A DNA stretch of 64,000 bases from Sphingomonas sp. (GTDB taxonomy: Bacteria > Pseudomonadota > Alphaproteobacteria > Sphingomonadales > Sphingomonadaceae): positions 36,529 to 100,528 of the forward strand of contig NZ_JAIERS010000004.1 of assembly GCF_019746665.1 (NCBI RefSeq). The letters are read 5' to 3'. The notes under the pieces were generated by a model. It did no database searches, was not told where the DNA came from, and saw only the letters and a program-made list of their open reading frames with translations. Below, piece by piece: positions 23,995-33,952 of the stretch. Numbering within the stretch: position 1 is the first letter of the stretch; every line of letters begins with the position of its first letter. A program made the translations under genes and the position numbers.

Positions 23995-25058
23995 TCGCGC
24001 TCGACGCCACCACGCCCACGCCCGAGGACACACTCGCCATCGCGCGCGAGGATACCGTGCTCACCCCGCGCTTCTACACCACCGATTTCGACGCGCTCGA
24101 CCGGATCGACGTCTCCAGCGTGCGCCGCGAATGGGATGCGCTGATCGCCGAGATGGAGAGCGATCCCAACAAGCGCCATTTCCGCCGCACGGAGAAGTTC
24201 GACGGGCTGATCGAAAGCCTGCCGATGCCGCTGCGCGCCGAATTCATCGATTTCCTGGTGAGCTCGCTCACCGCCGAATTTTCCGGCTGCATCCTCTATG
24301 CCGAGATCGCCAAGCGGGTGAAGAACCCCGACATCAAGCAGCTGATGAAGCTGATGAGCCGCGACGAGAGCCGGCACGCGGGGTTCATCAACGATACGCT
24401 GAAGGACGCCGGGATCGGGGTGAATCTGGCGTTCCTCACCAAGACCAAGAAATACACCTACTTCCGCCCGAAGTTCATTTTCTACGCGGTCTATCTTTCC
24501 GAAAAGATCGGCTATTCGCGCTACATCACCATCTATCGCCATCTCGCGCGCCACCCCGAGCTGCGCTTCCACCCGATCTTCGAATGGTTCGAGGAATGGT
24601 GCAACGACGAGTTCCGCCACGGCGAGGCGTTCGCGCTGCTGATGCGCAACCAGCCCGAACTGCTGCGCGGCCACAACAAGCTGTGGATCAAGTTCTTCCT
24701 GCTCGCGGTGTATGTGACGATGTATATCCGCGACCATGGCCGCCAGAGCTTCCACGCCGCGCTCGGCATGGAGCCGACCGATTATGATTACCGCGTCTAT
24801 CGCATCTGCTCCGAAATCAGCCGCCAGGTCTTCCCGCTGACGCTCGACATCGACGCGCCCGCCTTCCGCGCCGGCATGGAGCGGATGCGGCGGGTGAGCG
24901 AGGCGATGGACGCCGCCCGGCGCCAGGGCGGGGTGCGCGGCTGGCTGAAGCACAAGGCGCTCACCGTCGCCGCCGGCTATGGCTTCCTCCGGCTGATGCT
25001 GGTGCCCGCCGAAAAGAGCGCGCTCCCCGCCACCGTCCGGCTGCAGCCCGCCTGGTGA
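23991..25058 (+). CDS. acsF: Mg-protoporphyrin monomethylester cyclase, aerobic
   Basis: 355 residues from ATG 23991 with a GGAGG site 6 nt upstream. Di-iron oxidative cyclase forming ring E of bacteriochlorophyll. Diiron ligands are seen in the ExxH-type motifs DESRHAGF and [13 protein letters not shown], with an upstream Glu in LYAEIAKR. It needs oxygen, which matches an aerobic phototroph. No anaerobic bchE lies in this window. Confidence 0.96.
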   Translation: MIALDATTPTPEDTLAIAREDTVLTPRFYTTDFDALDRIDVSSVRREWDALIAEMESDPNKRHFRRTEKFDGLIESLPMPLRAEFIDFLVSSLTAEFSGCILYAEIAKRVKNPDIKQLMKLMSRDESRHAGFINDTLKDAGIGVNLAFLTKTKKYTYFRPKFIFYAVYLSEKIGYSRYITIYRHLARHPELRFHPIFEWFEEWCNDEFRHGEAFALLMRNQPELLRGHNKLWIKFFLLAVYVTMYIRDHGRQSFHAALGMEPTDYDYRVYRICSEISRQVFPLTLDIDAPAFRAGMERMRRVSEAMDAARRQGGVRGWLKHKALTVAAGYGFLRLMLVPAEKSALPATVRLQPAW

Positions 25059-25840
25059 TGAGCGTGCCGCCCCTCCTCGTCGCGCTTGCCTGCTGGTTCT
25101 TCGGAACAGCGGCGATCGTGTGGCTGGACAGTCGGCCACGCTGGACGTGGAAGTGGAGCTTTGCGGCGCTGGGGCTCGCCAGCATCGCCGCGCTCGTCGC
25201 GATCGCGCTGCTTGCCCGCTCGGCGAGCGTCGGCGCGGTCTATGGCAGCGTGGCGAGCGCCATTCTCATCTGGGGCTGGCACGAGCTCGGCTTCCTGACC
25301 GGCCATGTCGCCGGCCCGCGCCGCACCCCCTGCCCGCCGGAGCTTGCCGGCTGGGCGCGTTTCAAGGCGGCAAGCGCGACGGTGATCCACCACGAAATCG
25401 CCCTCGCCCTAACCGCGCTGCTGCTCATCGCGGTCAGCTGGGGCGGGCCGAACCAGGCGGGGCCGCTCGCTTTCCTGCTGCTGTTGGGGATGCGGCTGTC
25501 CGCCAAGCTCAACCTCTATCTTGGCGTCACCAACCTGTCGGACGAGGTGTTTCCGGCGCATCTTGCTTATCTGAAAAGCTATTTCGGCGCGGCGCGGTGG
25601 AACGTGCTGTTTCCCTTCTCGGTGCTGTTCGGGCTGGGGACGACCTGGCTCGCCTGGCACGCCGCCGAAGCCGCGACCCTGCCGGGCCTCGCGGCCGGCT
25701 ATACGGTGCTTGCCGGATTGGCTTTCCTCGGTGTGATCGAACATGCGCTGCTCATGCTCCCGGTGCGCGATGCCGTACTGTGGGCCTGGGCGGCGCAACC
25801 CCAAGCGGCAAAAGCCGTACCTTCAAAGCGGAGACCCTAG
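25058..25840 (+). CDS. puhE: PuhE, photosynthesis-cluster membrane protein
   Basis: 260 residues from ATG 25058 (a GTG one codon earlier is possible), with about seven membrane helices. The DUF3623-type pattern is present: [36 protein letters not shown] and [27 protein letters not shown]. In Rhodobacter capsulatus PuhE affects bacteriochlorophyll level and reaction-centre assembly. It overlaps acsF (TGATG) and is 2 bp before hemA. Confidence 0.92.
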   Translation: MSVPPLLVALACWFFGTAAIVWLDSRPRWTWKWSFAALGLASIAALVAIALLARSASVGAVYGSVASAILIWGWHELGFLTGHVAGPRRTPCPPELAGWARFKAASATVIHHEIALALTALLLIAVSWGGPNQAGPLAFLLLLGMRLSAKLNLYLGVTNLSDEVFPAHLAYLKSYFGAARWNVLFPFSVLFGLGTTWLAWHAAEAATLPGLAAGYTVLAGLAFLGVIEHALLMLPVRDAVLWAWAAQPQAAKAVPSKRRP

Positions 25841-25842
25841 AA

Positions 25843-27063
25843 ATGAACTACGATGCTTTCTTCGCGGAGAAGCTGGACGAGCTGAAGGCCGATGGCCGCT
25901 ATCGCATCTTCGCCGAGCTGGAACGCCGCGCCGGCGCCTTCCCGCGCGCCGCGCACTACCGCGACGATGGCGTCGGCGAAGTGACGGTGTGGTGCTCGAA
26001 CGATTATCTCGGCATGGGCCAGCACCCGGCGGTGACGAGCGCGATGCACGAAACGATCGACGCCTGCGGCGCGGGCGCGGGCGGCACGCGCAACATCTCG
26101 GGCACCTGCCACGCGCATGTCGAGCTGGAGGCGGAGCTCGCCGATCTGCACGGCAAGGAAGCCGCGCTGCTGTTCACCTCGGGCTACGTCTCCAACTGGG
26201 CGGCGCTCTCGACGCTCGCCGCCAAGCTGCCGAACTGCGTGGTGCTGTCCGACGCTTTAAACCACGCCTCGATGATCGAGGGCATCCGCCACAGCCGCGC
26301 CGAATGCCGCCGCTGGAAGCATAACGACGTGGCCGACCTCGACCGGCTGCTGAGCGAGGTCGAACCCGGCCGCGCCAAGCTGGTCGCGTTCGAAAGCGTC
26401 TATTCGATGGACGGCGACATCGCCCCGATCGAGCAAATCATCGAAGTGTGCGAAAAGCACGGCGCGCTCTCCTATATCGACGAGGTCCATGCGGTGGGGC
26501 TCTACGGCCCGCGCGGCGGCGGCGTGGCGGAAGCGCGCGGGCTGATGGACCGCATCGACGTGATCGAGGGCACGCTCGGCAAGGCTTATGGCGTGATGGG
26601 CGGGTACATCACCGGCTCGGCGGCGCTGGTCGACTTCGTGCGCAGCTTCGCGAGCGGGTTCATCTTCACCACCGCCCTGCCCCCCGCTTTGGCGGCAGCG
26701 GCGACGGCGAGCATCCGCCACCTGAAGACCAGCCAGGTCGAGCGCCAGCGCCACCAGGAGCGCGTCGCGACGGTGCGTCGCCGGCTCCACGCGATCGGCA
26801 TCCCGACGCTCGAAAACCCCAGCCACATCATCCCGGTGATGGTGGGCGACGCCAAGAAGTGCAAACGCATCTCCGATTGGTTGCTCGATCATCACGGCAT
26901 TTACGTGCAGCCGATCAATTATCCGACTGTGCCGGTAGGTACCGAGCGGCTGCGCATCACGCCCTCGCCGGTGCATTCGGACGCCGATATCGACAAGCTG
27001 GTATCGGCGCTGAGCGAGATCTGGTCGATGTGCGAGCTGGCGCGGCGGGCGGTGGCGGCGTGA
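25843..27063 (+). CDS. hemA: 5-aminolevulinate synthase
   Basis: 406 residues from ATG 25843 with a GGAG site. Condenses glycine and succinyl-CoA to 5-aminolevulinate (C4/Shemin pathway), using PLP. The catalytic lysine is in [14 protein letters not shown]. Other motifs: [23 protein letters not shown], and [15 protein letters not shown]. As the last gene of the bch-puh operon it ties precursor supply to pigment demand. This may be the genome's only ALA synthase, but that cannot be seen here. Confidence 0.96.
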   Translation: MNYDAFFAEKLDELKADGRYRIFAELERRAGAFPRAAHYRDDGVGEVTVWCSNDYLGMGQHPAVTSAMHETIDACGAGAGGTRNISGTCHAHVELEAELADLHGKEAALLFTSGYVSNWAALSTLAAKLPNCVVLSDALNHASMIEGIRHSRAECRRWKHNDVADLDRLLSEVEPGRAKLVAFESVYSMDGDIAPIEQIIEVCEKHGALSYIDEVHAVGLYGPRGGGVAEARGLMDRIDVIEGTLGKAYGVMGGYITGSAALVDFVRSFASGFIFTTALPPALAAAATASIRHLKTSQVERQRHQERVATVRRRLHAIGIPTLENPSHIIPVMVGDAKKCKRISDWLLDHHGIYVQPINYPTVPVGTERLRITPSPVHSDADIDKLVSALSEIWSMCELARRAVAA

Positions 27064-27068
27064 TTTGG

Positions 27069-27101
27069 GTTCGCGCGGCGGCGCGGAGGACGCGGAGCGG
27101 G
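27069..27101. repeat. Dispersed TTCGCGCGG..GCGGAG repeat, copy 1
   Basis: The sequence starts GTTCGCGCGGCGGCGCGGAG and continues GACGCGGAG. A closely similar sequence is at 63928-63960, and related short elements are common in sphingomonad genomes. It is in the 301-bp spacer between the convergent hemA and alaS genes. Confidence 0.6.
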
Positions 27102-27133
27102 CGCTGAGAATTTTCTTCTGCCCTTGATGGGAA

Positions 27134-27164
27134 TGTCATGCCGGACTTGTTCCGGCATCTACCG
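27134..27164. repeat. TGCCGGA..TCCGGCA palindromic intergenic repeat
   Basis: The core TGCCGGA at 27139-27145 and TCCGGCA at 27151-27157 form a hairpin with a 5-nt loop, preceded by TGTCA and followed by TCTACCG. A degenerate inverted copy seems to follow near 27210-27235. It resembles the GTCATCCCGGACTTGATCCGGGATC-class repeats of sphingomonads. The rest of the 27064-27364 spacer shows no gene. The hairpin may act as a transcription barrier between convergent genes. Confidence 0.55.
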
Positions 27165-27364
27165 CTGCGCCCGGCGTCACGCCGGCAAGACGACGCCCGC
27201 GGTGGACGCTGGAATAAATCCGGGGTAACGGCGGAGCCCAGGCTCCGGCACCTCGAACCCAAACCGAGTCGCTCCGGCCTCCCGGCCGAGGCCAGGCTCC
27301 GTTACGAAGGTCGACAAAGAAGCGCCGCGCCGGCTCGGGGGCCGGGACGACGCGAGGGGAAATA

Positions 27365-30016
27365 TCAGGCGGCGCCCCCCAGCACCGCCCTAACCGCCGC
27401 CACCGCGTCCGCCGCCTTCGCGCCGTCCGGTCCGCCGCCTTGCGCCATGTCCGGGCGACCGCCGCCGCCCTGGCCGCCGAGTGCCGCCACTGCCGCCTTC
27501 AGCAACGTCACCGCGTTATGCGTCCCCGTCAGATCCTCGGTCACGCCGACCGCGACCGAGGCGCGGCCTTCGTTCACCGCGACGATCAGCGCGACGCCCG
27601 AGCCGAGGCGCGCCTTCAGCTCGTCAACCGCGCCGCGCAAGCCTTTGGGATCGAGCCCTTCGACCACTTGCCCCAGGAAAGCGACGCCGCCCACGCTCTC
27701 CGGCCCCGCCGGCGCCGCGCCCGCGCCGCCGCCCAGCGCCAGCGCTTTCTTCGCCTCGGCCAGCTCGCGCTCCAGCCGGCGCCGGTCCTCGACCAAGGCG
27801 GCGACGCGCGCCGGCACCTCGTCGGGCGCGGCCTTGAGCACGGCGGCGGCCTCGCGCAGCTTCTCGTCGCGCCCGGCGAACCAGCGGCGCGCGGCCTCGC
27901 CGGTCAGCGCCTCGATCCGGCGCACGCCCGAGGAGACGGCGCTTTCGCCCACCACCTTGAACAGCCCGATCTCGCCCAGTGCGCGCACATGCGTGCCCCC
28001 GCACAGTTCGAGTGAATAAGTGCGGCCATCCTCGCGCGTACCCATCGAGACGACGCGCACCTCATCGCCATATTTCTCGCCGAACAGCGCCATCGCCCCT
28101 TCCGCGATCGCTTCGTCGGGCGTCATCAGCCGCGTCTCGACCGCGCCATTGGCGCGGATATGCGCGTTGACATCGGCCTCGACCTCGGCGAGCCGCGCCG
28201 CCTCGATCGCGACCGGCTGCGAGAAATCGAAACGCAGCCGATCGGGGGCGACCAGGCTGCCCTTTTGCGCGACATGCGCGCCAAGCCGCTCACGCAGCGC
28301 CTCGTGCAGCAAATGGGTGGCGGAATGGTTCGCGCGCAGCGCCGATCGCCGCGCGCCATCGACCAGCAAATGGAGCGCATCCCCCACCGCGATGCTGCCG
28401 CTTTCCACCGTTACCCGGTGGGCGAAAACGCGGCCGAGATATTTCTGCGTATCCTCCACCCGTGCGGCCTTGCCCTCGGCGAACAGCCGGCCGGTGTCCC
28501 CCTGTTGGCCGCCGCTTTCGGCGTAAAAGGGCGTCTGGTTGAGCACCACGTCCACCGTCTCGCCCGCCTCGGCGCGGTCGACGCGTACACCGCCGCGCAC
28601 CAGCGCGAGCACGGCGCCCTCGCCCTCTTCGGCCGCATAACCGGTGAATTCGGTGCCGCCGAACTCCTCGGCGATGTCGAACCAGATGTCGTCGGAGGCG
28701 CGCTCGCCCGATCCCTTCCAGGCGGCGCGCGCCATGCGCTTCTGCTCGGCCATCGCCGCGTCGAACCCGGCGCGATCGACGCCGAAGCCTTGGGCGCGCA
28801 AAGCGTCTTCGGTCAGGTCATAGGGAAAGCCGAACGTGTCGTAGAGCTTGAACGCGGTTTCGCCCGGCAGCGTGCCGCCGGGGGCCATGCCGGCGGTCGC
28901 CTCGTCGAGCAGCTTCAGCCCCTTGTCGAGCGTTTGGCGGAAGCGGGTCTCTTCCTGGGCAAGCGTCGCCTCGATCAGCGGCTGGGCGCGGACCAGTTCG
29001 GGGTAAGCCGCGCCCATTTCGGCGACGAGCGCAGGCACCAGCCGGTGCATCAGCGGGTCTTTCGCCCCCAGCAGATGCGCGTGGCGCATCGCCCGGCGCA
29101 TGATCCGGCGCAGCACATAGCCGCGCCCCTCGTTCGCGGGCAGCACCCCATCCGCCACCAGAAAGCCCGCCGAGCGCAAATGATCGGCGATCACCCGGTG
29201 GCTCGCGCGCGCCTCCCCTTCCGGCGCGCGACCGGTGAGCGCGGTGGAAGCGGCGATCAGCGCCTTGAAGGTATCGGTATCATAATTGTCATGCACGCCC
29301 TGCAGCACGGCGGCGACGCGCTCGATCCCCATGCCGGTGTCGATCGATTTCTTGGGCAGCTCGCCGACAATCTCGTTCGCCGCCTGCTCGAACTGCATGA
29401 AGACGAGATTCCAGATTTCGACGAAACGGTCGCCATCCTCATCCGGTGATCCCGGCGGGCCGCCCGGAATGTGGCTCCCGTGATCGTAGAAGATTTCGGA
29501 GCACGGGCCGCACGGGCCGTTATCACCCATCGCCCAGAAATTATCCTTGGTCGGGATGCGGATGATGCGTTGATCGGGCAGGCCGGCGATCTTGCGCCAC
29601 AGCTCGAACGCCTCGTCATCGGTGTGATAGACGGTCACCACCAGCCGATCGGCGGCGATGCCCCATTCGCGGGTGATGAGGTTCCAGGCGAGGCTGATCG
29701 CGCGTTCCTTGAAATAATCGCCGAAGGAAAAATTCCCCAGCATTTCAAAGAAGGTGTGGTGGCGCGCGGTATAGCCGACATTGTCGAGATCATTATGCTT
29801 GCCGCCCGCGCGCACGCACTTCTGCGAACTGGTCGCGGTGACGTAGGAGCGGCTCTCCAGCCCGGTGAAGACGTTCTTGAACGGCACCATGCCGGCGTTC
29901 ACGAACATCAGCGTCGGGTCGTTCTGCGGCACCAGCGGCGCCGAGGGCACGCGGGCATGGCCCTCCCGCGCGAAATAATCGAGGAATGAGCGGCGAATGT
30001 CGTTGGTCGAAGTCAT
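27365..30016 (-). CDS. alaS: Alanyl-tRNA synthetase
   Basis: 883 residues, full length. Class II core at the N-terminus ([40 protein letters not shown]), motif 3 region, an editing domain with [17 protein letters not shown] and [15 protein letters not shown], a coiled-coil segment and a C-Ala domain rich in glycine. Attaches alanine to tRNA-Ala and clears mischarged serine/glycine. Convergent with hemA. Confidence 0.98.
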   Translation of the reverse strand: MTSTNDIRRSFLDYFAREGHARVPSAPLVPQNDPTLMFVNAGMVPFKNVFTGLESRSYVTATSSQKCVRAGGKHNDLDNVGYTARHHTFFEMLGNFSFGDYFKERAISLAWNLITREWGIAADRLVVTVYHTDDEAFELWRKIAGLPDQRIIRIPTKDNFWAMGDNGPCGPCSEIFYDHGSHIPGGPPGSPDEDGDRFVEIWNLVFMQFEQAANEIVGELPKKSIDTGMGIERVAAVLQGVHDNYDTDTFKALIAASTALTGRAPEGEARASHRVIADHLRSAGFLVADGVLPANEGRGYVLRRIMRRAMRHAHLLGAKDPLMHRLVPALVAEMGAAYPELVRAQPLIEATLAQEETRFRQTLDKGLKLLDEATAGMAPGGTLPGETAFKLYDTFGFPYDLTEDALRAQGFGVDRAGFDAAMAEQKRMARAAWKGSGERASDDIWFDIAEEFGGTEFTGYAAEEGEGAVLALVRGGVRVDRAEAGETVDVVLNQTPFYAESGGQQGDTGRLFAEGKAARVEDTQKYLGRVFAHRVTVESGSIAVGDALHLLVDGARRSALRANHSATHLLHEALRERLGAHVAQKGSLVAPDRLRFDFSQPVAIEAARLAEVEADVNAHIRANGAVETRLMTPDEAIAEGAMALFGEKYGDEVRVVSMGTREDGRTYSLELCGGTHVRALGEIGLFKVVGESAVSSGVRRIEALTGEAARRWFAGRDEKLREAAAVLKAAPDEVPARVAALVEDRRRLERELAEAKKALALGGGAGAAPAGPESVGGVAFLGQVVEGLDPKGLRGAVDELKARLGSGVALIVAVNEGRASVAVGVTEDLTGTHNAVTLLKAAVAALGGQGGGGRPDMAQGGGPDGAKAADAVAAVRAVLGGAA

Positions 30017-30085
30017 GCGCTCCGTCTAGGCGGCGCGGCGCGCGCGCTCAAGCGAAAGCCGGGCGCGGTGAGCTGATTTGCGTGC

Positions 30086-30508
30086 TTACCCGCCGACCTC
30101 AAGCGCGAACCAGCGCTGCTCGGCGAGCAGCAGATCGTGCATCATCCCCTGGCAGATACGCGACTCGCGGCAATAACCCTTCCAATCGGTGGCGATGGTG
30201 GGCAGCGACCAGCGGCAAATCTGTTCGCGCAGCCGATTGTCATAGGGGCGGCGCAGCGCGAGCAATGCCAGCGCCTGGCGGCGGGTGAGGAACGGATCGA
30301 GCTCGGCGCGGCGGGCGAGTTCGGAACGCTGTACGACGAGCCGCGCCTTGGTGACCGCGCTCAGCGCCGGCACCTCGGCCCGGGTCAACCGGCCGAGCAC
30401 GTCGAGCGCATCGAGCACCGGCAGCGCCGCCAGCCGCTGGCGCTCACGCCACTCGGCGACCGGCGAGCTGCGCCCTCCCCCCGTCATGTCCATCGCCAGG
30501 CAAGCCAT
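30086..30508 (-). CDS. Unknown 140-residue protein
   Basis: Read from ATG 30508, which has a GGGAAG ribosome site 5 nt upstream; the frame stays open about 220 bp further 5' without a better site. Largely helical and Arg/Leu-rich (PFLTRRQALALLALRRPYDNRLREQICRW), with two cysteines in a KGYCRESRICQGMM segment near the C-terminus. No signal peptide or membrane helix. No family recognised. It lies between the M24 peptidase and alaS genes on the same strand. Confidence 0.55.
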   Translation of the reverse strand: MACLAMDMTGGGRSSPVAEWRERQRLAALPVLDALDVLGRLTRAEVPALSAVTKARLVVQRSELARRAELDPFLTRRQALALLALRRPYDNRLREQICRWSLPTIATDWKGYCRESRICQGMMHDLLLAEQRWFALEVGG

Positions 30509-30594
30509 GCTCTTCCCTTTCGCCAGCCTTGAATTAGGCCGGCGATACCGATCAAAACCTTGCCTAACCTCCTCGTAAAACTGCGATCTAGGGT

Positions 30595-31842
30595 TTATCC
30601 CAAGGGCGCGTCGAGGCTTTGCGGCGGGGTGCTGAACCAGCGCGGACCGGCGGCGGTCATGTAGAAACAATCCTCCAGCCGCACCCCGAACTTGCCGGGC
30701 AGATAGAGCCCCGGCTCGTTCGAGAAGCACATGCCGGGCGCGAGCCGAGTCGCCTCGCCGCGCACCAGATTGACGGGCTCGTGCCCGTCGAGCCCGATGC
30801 CATGCCCGGTGCGGTGCGACAGCCCGGGCAGGCGATAATCGGGGCCATAGCCCCAGCCGGTGTAGCGCCGACGGACCGCGTCATCGACGCTCCCCGCTGG
30901 AGCCCCGACTTGCGCCGCCTTGAGGGCGATCTGCTGCCCCTCGCGCACCTGGTCCCACACGCGGCGCTGCTCGGCGGTGGCGGTGCCGAACACCAGGCTG
31001 CGCGAAATGTCGGACTGATAGCCCTCGACCGCGCAGCCGCAGTCCATCAGCACCATCGCTCCGGGCGCCACGCGCTGCGGCTCGCGGCTGCCATGCGGGA
31101 GCGCCGAGGCCGGGCCGATCAGCACCAGCGCGAATTCAGGGCTGCCGCCGAGCTTCGCGGTCGCCGCGTTGACCAGCGCGGCGATGTCCCCCGGCGCCAT
31201 GCCCGCCTCGATGCGGGGCACGGCGAAACGGAGGGCAGCGATGGTGATGTCCGCCGCCTTCTGCATCAGCGCGATTTCGGCCGCGCTCTTGATCATCCGG
31301 CAACCGCGCACCACCGGGTTCGCGGAAGCGATCCGTGCCCCCGTCGCCCGCGCGAGCCCGTCGCTCGCGAAGAAGCGCGCGCTCTCCTCGATGCCGATCA
31401 CCCGCGCGGGGAGCCGCTTGTCGCGCAGGAAGCCCGCGATCAGCGCGAACGGGCTTTGGTCCTCCTGCCACACCCGCACCTCGGCCGGGATCGCGAGCGT
31501 CTGGCGGACCGAAGGTTCCTCGAAAAACGGGGTGACGACCAGCACCGGCCCCTCGGCGGGGATCAGCGCCGCGGTCAAACGTTCGCTCCGGTGCCATTCG
31601 ATGCCGGTGAAATAGACCAGGCTCGCGCCGGGTTCGATCAGCACCGCGTCGAGCCCGTGCGCCTTCATCAGCGCGCGCGCGGCGTCGATCCGCTGGGCGC
31701 GTTCGGCGGCGTCGATCGGGCGGACATCGCCGGTCATCGTGGCGAGCCCGCGCAGATCGCGCTCGGCGGCGCGCGCCGCCCCCAGCCACAGCCCCGCGGC
31801 CCCCATCAGGCCCAGCCCCATCATCCGCCGCCGATCGATCAT
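30595..31842 (-). CDS. Exported M24 metallopeptidase (Xaa-Pro aminopeptidase type)
   Basis: 415 residues with an N-terminal RRRMMGLGLMGAAGLWLG stretch that looks like a Tat signal (RRxM). The N-terminal creatinase-like domain is followed by the pita-bread domain, with metal-site sequences VLMDCGCAVEGYQSDISRSL, LSHRTGHGIGLDGHEP, FSNEPGLYL and GVRLEDCFYM. The pattern is that of prolidase/aminopeptidase P. Substrate unknown. Divergently transcribed from the symporter gene, 68 bp apart. Confidence 0.85.
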   Translation of the reverse strand: MIDRRRMMGLGLMGAAGLWLGAARAAERDLRGLATMTGDVRPIDAAERAQRIDAARALMKAHGLDAVLIEPGASLVYFTGIEWHRSERLTAALIPAEGPVLVVTPFFEEPSVRQTLAIPAEVRVWQEDQSPFALIAGFLRDKRLPARVIGIEESARFFASDGLARATGARIASANPVVRGCRMIKSAAEIALMQKAADITIAALRFAVPRIEAGMAPGDIAALVNAATAKLGGSPEFALVLIGPASALPHGSREPQRVAPGAMVLMDCGCAVEGYQSDISRSLVFGTATAEQRRVWDQVREGQQIALKAAQVGAPAGSVDDAVRRRYTGWGYGPDYRLPGLSHRTGHGIGLDGHEPVNLVRGEATRLAPGMCFSNEPGLYLPGKFGVRLEDCFYMTAAGPRWFSTPPQSLDAPLG

Positions 31843-31910
31843 CTTGCCTCCGTGCCCGCTTTCGATAGGACGGGGACCGGGTTGGGGGCAAGCTGGACGG
31901 GATTTGGGGC

Positions 31911-33170
31911 ATGGCCAATCGGTTGACCATTTACATCGTAATCGCGCTGATCCTCGGCCTGTTCACCGGCTGGGCGATGCATGAAGCGATCAAGGCCAGC
32001 GCCCCGGCCACCGCCGCGGTGCTGAAGGACGCGACCCAGGTCTTTCCCATCCTGACGACGATTTTCCTGCGGCTGATCAAGATGATCATCGCGCCACTCG
32101 TGTTTTCCACGCTGATCGTTGGCATCGCGCATATGGGCGATAGTTCGGCGCTCGGCCGGGTGGGCCTGCGCGCGCTGACCTGGTTCATCGGCGCGAGCCT
32201 CGTCTCGCTGACGCTGGGGCTGATCCTGGTCCATCTGCTCCAGCCGGGCGCCGGCCTCGCGCTCGCGCTGCCGCCGGTGAGCGAGGCGAGCGGGGTGGAC
32301 AAGGCCGCGTTCAACCTGAAGGATTTCGTCACCCACATCGTCCCCGCCTCGATCGTCGAGGCGCTGGCGAAGAACGAGATCATCCAGATCGTCGTCTTTT
32401 CGGTATTCGCCGGGGTCGCGATCACCTCGCTGGGGGAGCGCGCGGCGCCGCTGGTGCGCGGAGCGGAGGCGCTCGCCGAGGTGATGCTGAAGGTCACCAA
32501 CTATGTGATGGCGCTCGCCCCGGTCGCGGTGTTCGCCGCGGTCGCCAACAGCCTGGCCGAGCGCGGGCCGGAGGTGATCGGCAATCTCGGCTACTTCATG
32601 GCGAGCTTCTACCTCGCGCTGATGCTGCTGTGGACGGTGCTGATCGCGATCGGCGGCCTGTTCCTGGGGCGCGACGTGGTGCCGCTGGTCCGCGCGATCC
32701 GGGCGCCGCTGCTGCTCGCCTTCTCCACCGCCTCGTCGGAAGCGGCTTATCCCAAAACGCTGGAAGCGCTGGAGAAATATGGCGTTCCGCCGCGCATTGC
32801 CAGCTTCATGCTGCCGCTCGGCTATTCGTTCAACCTCGATGGTTCGATGATGTACATGACCTTCGCGTCGCTGTTCATCGCCCAGGCTTACGGCATCCAG
32901 CTGACGCTGAGCGCGCAGATCACGATGCTGCTGGTGCTGATGGTGACCTCGAAGGGCATCGCCGGCGTGCCGCGCGCGAGCCTGGTGGTGGTCGCGGCGA
33001 CATTGCCCTTGTTCGGTATTCCCGAGGCCGGGCTGCTGCTGATCCTGGCGGTCGATCAGTTCCTCGACATGGGGCGTTCGGCGACCAACGTGGTGGGCAA
33101 CGCGGTCGCGACCGCGGTGATCGCCCGCTGGGAGAGTGGCCGCCCGGCGCGCGCGGAAGCGGTCGGCTAG
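31911..33170 (+). CDS. Dicarboxylate/glutamate:cation symporter (DAACS)
   Basis: 419 residues with eight membrane helices and two re-entrant loops. The serine-rich HP1-type motif is FSTASSEAAYPKTLEALEKYG, and the later helix motifs are LGYSFNLDGSMMYMTF and DQFLDMGRSATNVVGNAVATAV. Couples uptake of C4-dicarboxylates or glutamate to Na+ or H+. Whether it is GltP or DctA type cannot be decided by eye. The stop overlaps by 4 nt the stop of the convergent aminoglycoside-phosphotransferase-like gene. Confidence 0.9.
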   Translation: MANRLTIYIVIALILGLFTGWAMHEAIKASAPATAAVLKDATQVFPILTTIFLRLIKMIIAPLVFSTLIVGIAHMGDSSALGRVGLRALTWFIGASLVSLTLGLILVHLLQPGAGLALALPPVSEASGVDKAAFNLKDFVTHIVPASIVEALAKNEIIQIVVFSVFAGVAITSLGERAAPLVRGAEALAEVMLKVTNYVMALAPVAVFAAVANSLAERGPEVIGNLGYFMASFYLALMLLWTVLIAIGGLFLGRDVVPLVRAIRAPLLLAFSTASSEAAYPKTLEALEKYGVPPRIASFMLPLGYSFNLDGSMMYMTFASLFIAQAYGIQLTLSAQITMLLVLMVTSKGIAGVPRASLVVVAATLPLFGIPEAGLLLILAVDQFLDMGRSATNVVGNAVATAVIARWESGRPARAEAVG

Positions 33171-33952
33171 AACAGTTCGTCGAGCAGCAGATGCGCCTCG
33201 ATCCGGCGGGGATCGGGTGTTTCGCCGTAAGCCTCGAACAGCACCGCGCCGAGCCCAGCGTCGAATTCGCCGAGACAATTGAGCAGGATCGACAGATCCT
33301 GATAGCGGTCCGCTACGCCCAGCCGACCGAGATCGATCACCCCCGTCACCTCGCCGGCTTCATCGAGGAAGATATTGTCGAGCGAATAGTCGCCGTGCGT
33401 CACCACGGGGTCGCCTTCGATCGGAAGGAGCGCCTGGAGCGCATCCCACACCTGTTCGGCGCTCCAGCCGGCGCGCGCGTCATCGAACTCGTCCTCGGGA
33501 ACGCGGCCCGCGTCGATGTTCGCGCGCGCGGCGACCAGCCGCACGGCCAGCGAGGCATCAAACGGGCAGTGCGCCGCCGGCAGCGCGTGGAGCCGGCGCA
33601 GGAAGCGTGCCATCCCGGCAACCGCCTCGGCCTCGCGGCCAGGATTGCCCTCCAGCCAGGCATAAGCGGCGGTGCCGGGCAGCCCCTCGCTCAGCAGCCA
33701 GGCCTTGCCCGCCTCCTCGGTGAAGGCGATCAGGCGCGGCACCGGCAGCCGGCCTTGCAGCCAGCGCAGCCGGGCATGTTCATCCGCGATGTCGGTCGCG
33801 ACCTGCCCGCTGCCCTGCTTTAGATACAGCGAGGGGATGCCCGGTGCGTCGAGCCGGTGGATCACCGCGCCCGACTCGCCGATCGCGTCGCGGGTCGCGC
33901 GATAGCCGTCGATCAGCGCCGCGATCCCCTTCGGGAGCGGCGCGGGGAACAT
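33167..33952 (-). CDS. APH(3')-like aminoglycoside phosphotransferase
   Basis: 261 residues, the size of APH(3') enzymes. The catalytic loop is VVTHGDYSLDNIFLDEAGEVTGVIDLGRLGVADRYQDL, holding the HGDxxxxN and IDxGRxGxADRYQD motifs typical of APH(3'); the ATP-site lysine is in LYLKQG, and the C-terminus is HLLLDELF. APH(3') phosphorylates kanamycin-type drugs on the 3' hydroxyl. No mobile element is next to it, and its start overlaps the dehydrogenase stop (ATGA), so it looks like a chromosomal gene. Resistance function is inferred only. Confidence 0.85.
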   Translation of the reverse strand: MFPAPLPKGIAALIDGYRATRDAIGESGAVIHRLDAPGIPSLYLKQGSGQVATDIADEHARLRWLQGRLPVPRLIAFTEEAGKAWLLSEGLPGTAAYAWLEGNPGREAEAVAGMARFLRRLHALPAAHCPFDASLAVRLVAARANIDAGRVPEDEFDDARAGWSAEQVWDALQALLPIEGDPVVTHGDYSLDNIFLDEAGEVTGVIDLGRLGVADRYQDLSILLNCLGEFDAGLGAVLFEAYGETPDPRRIEAHLLLDELF

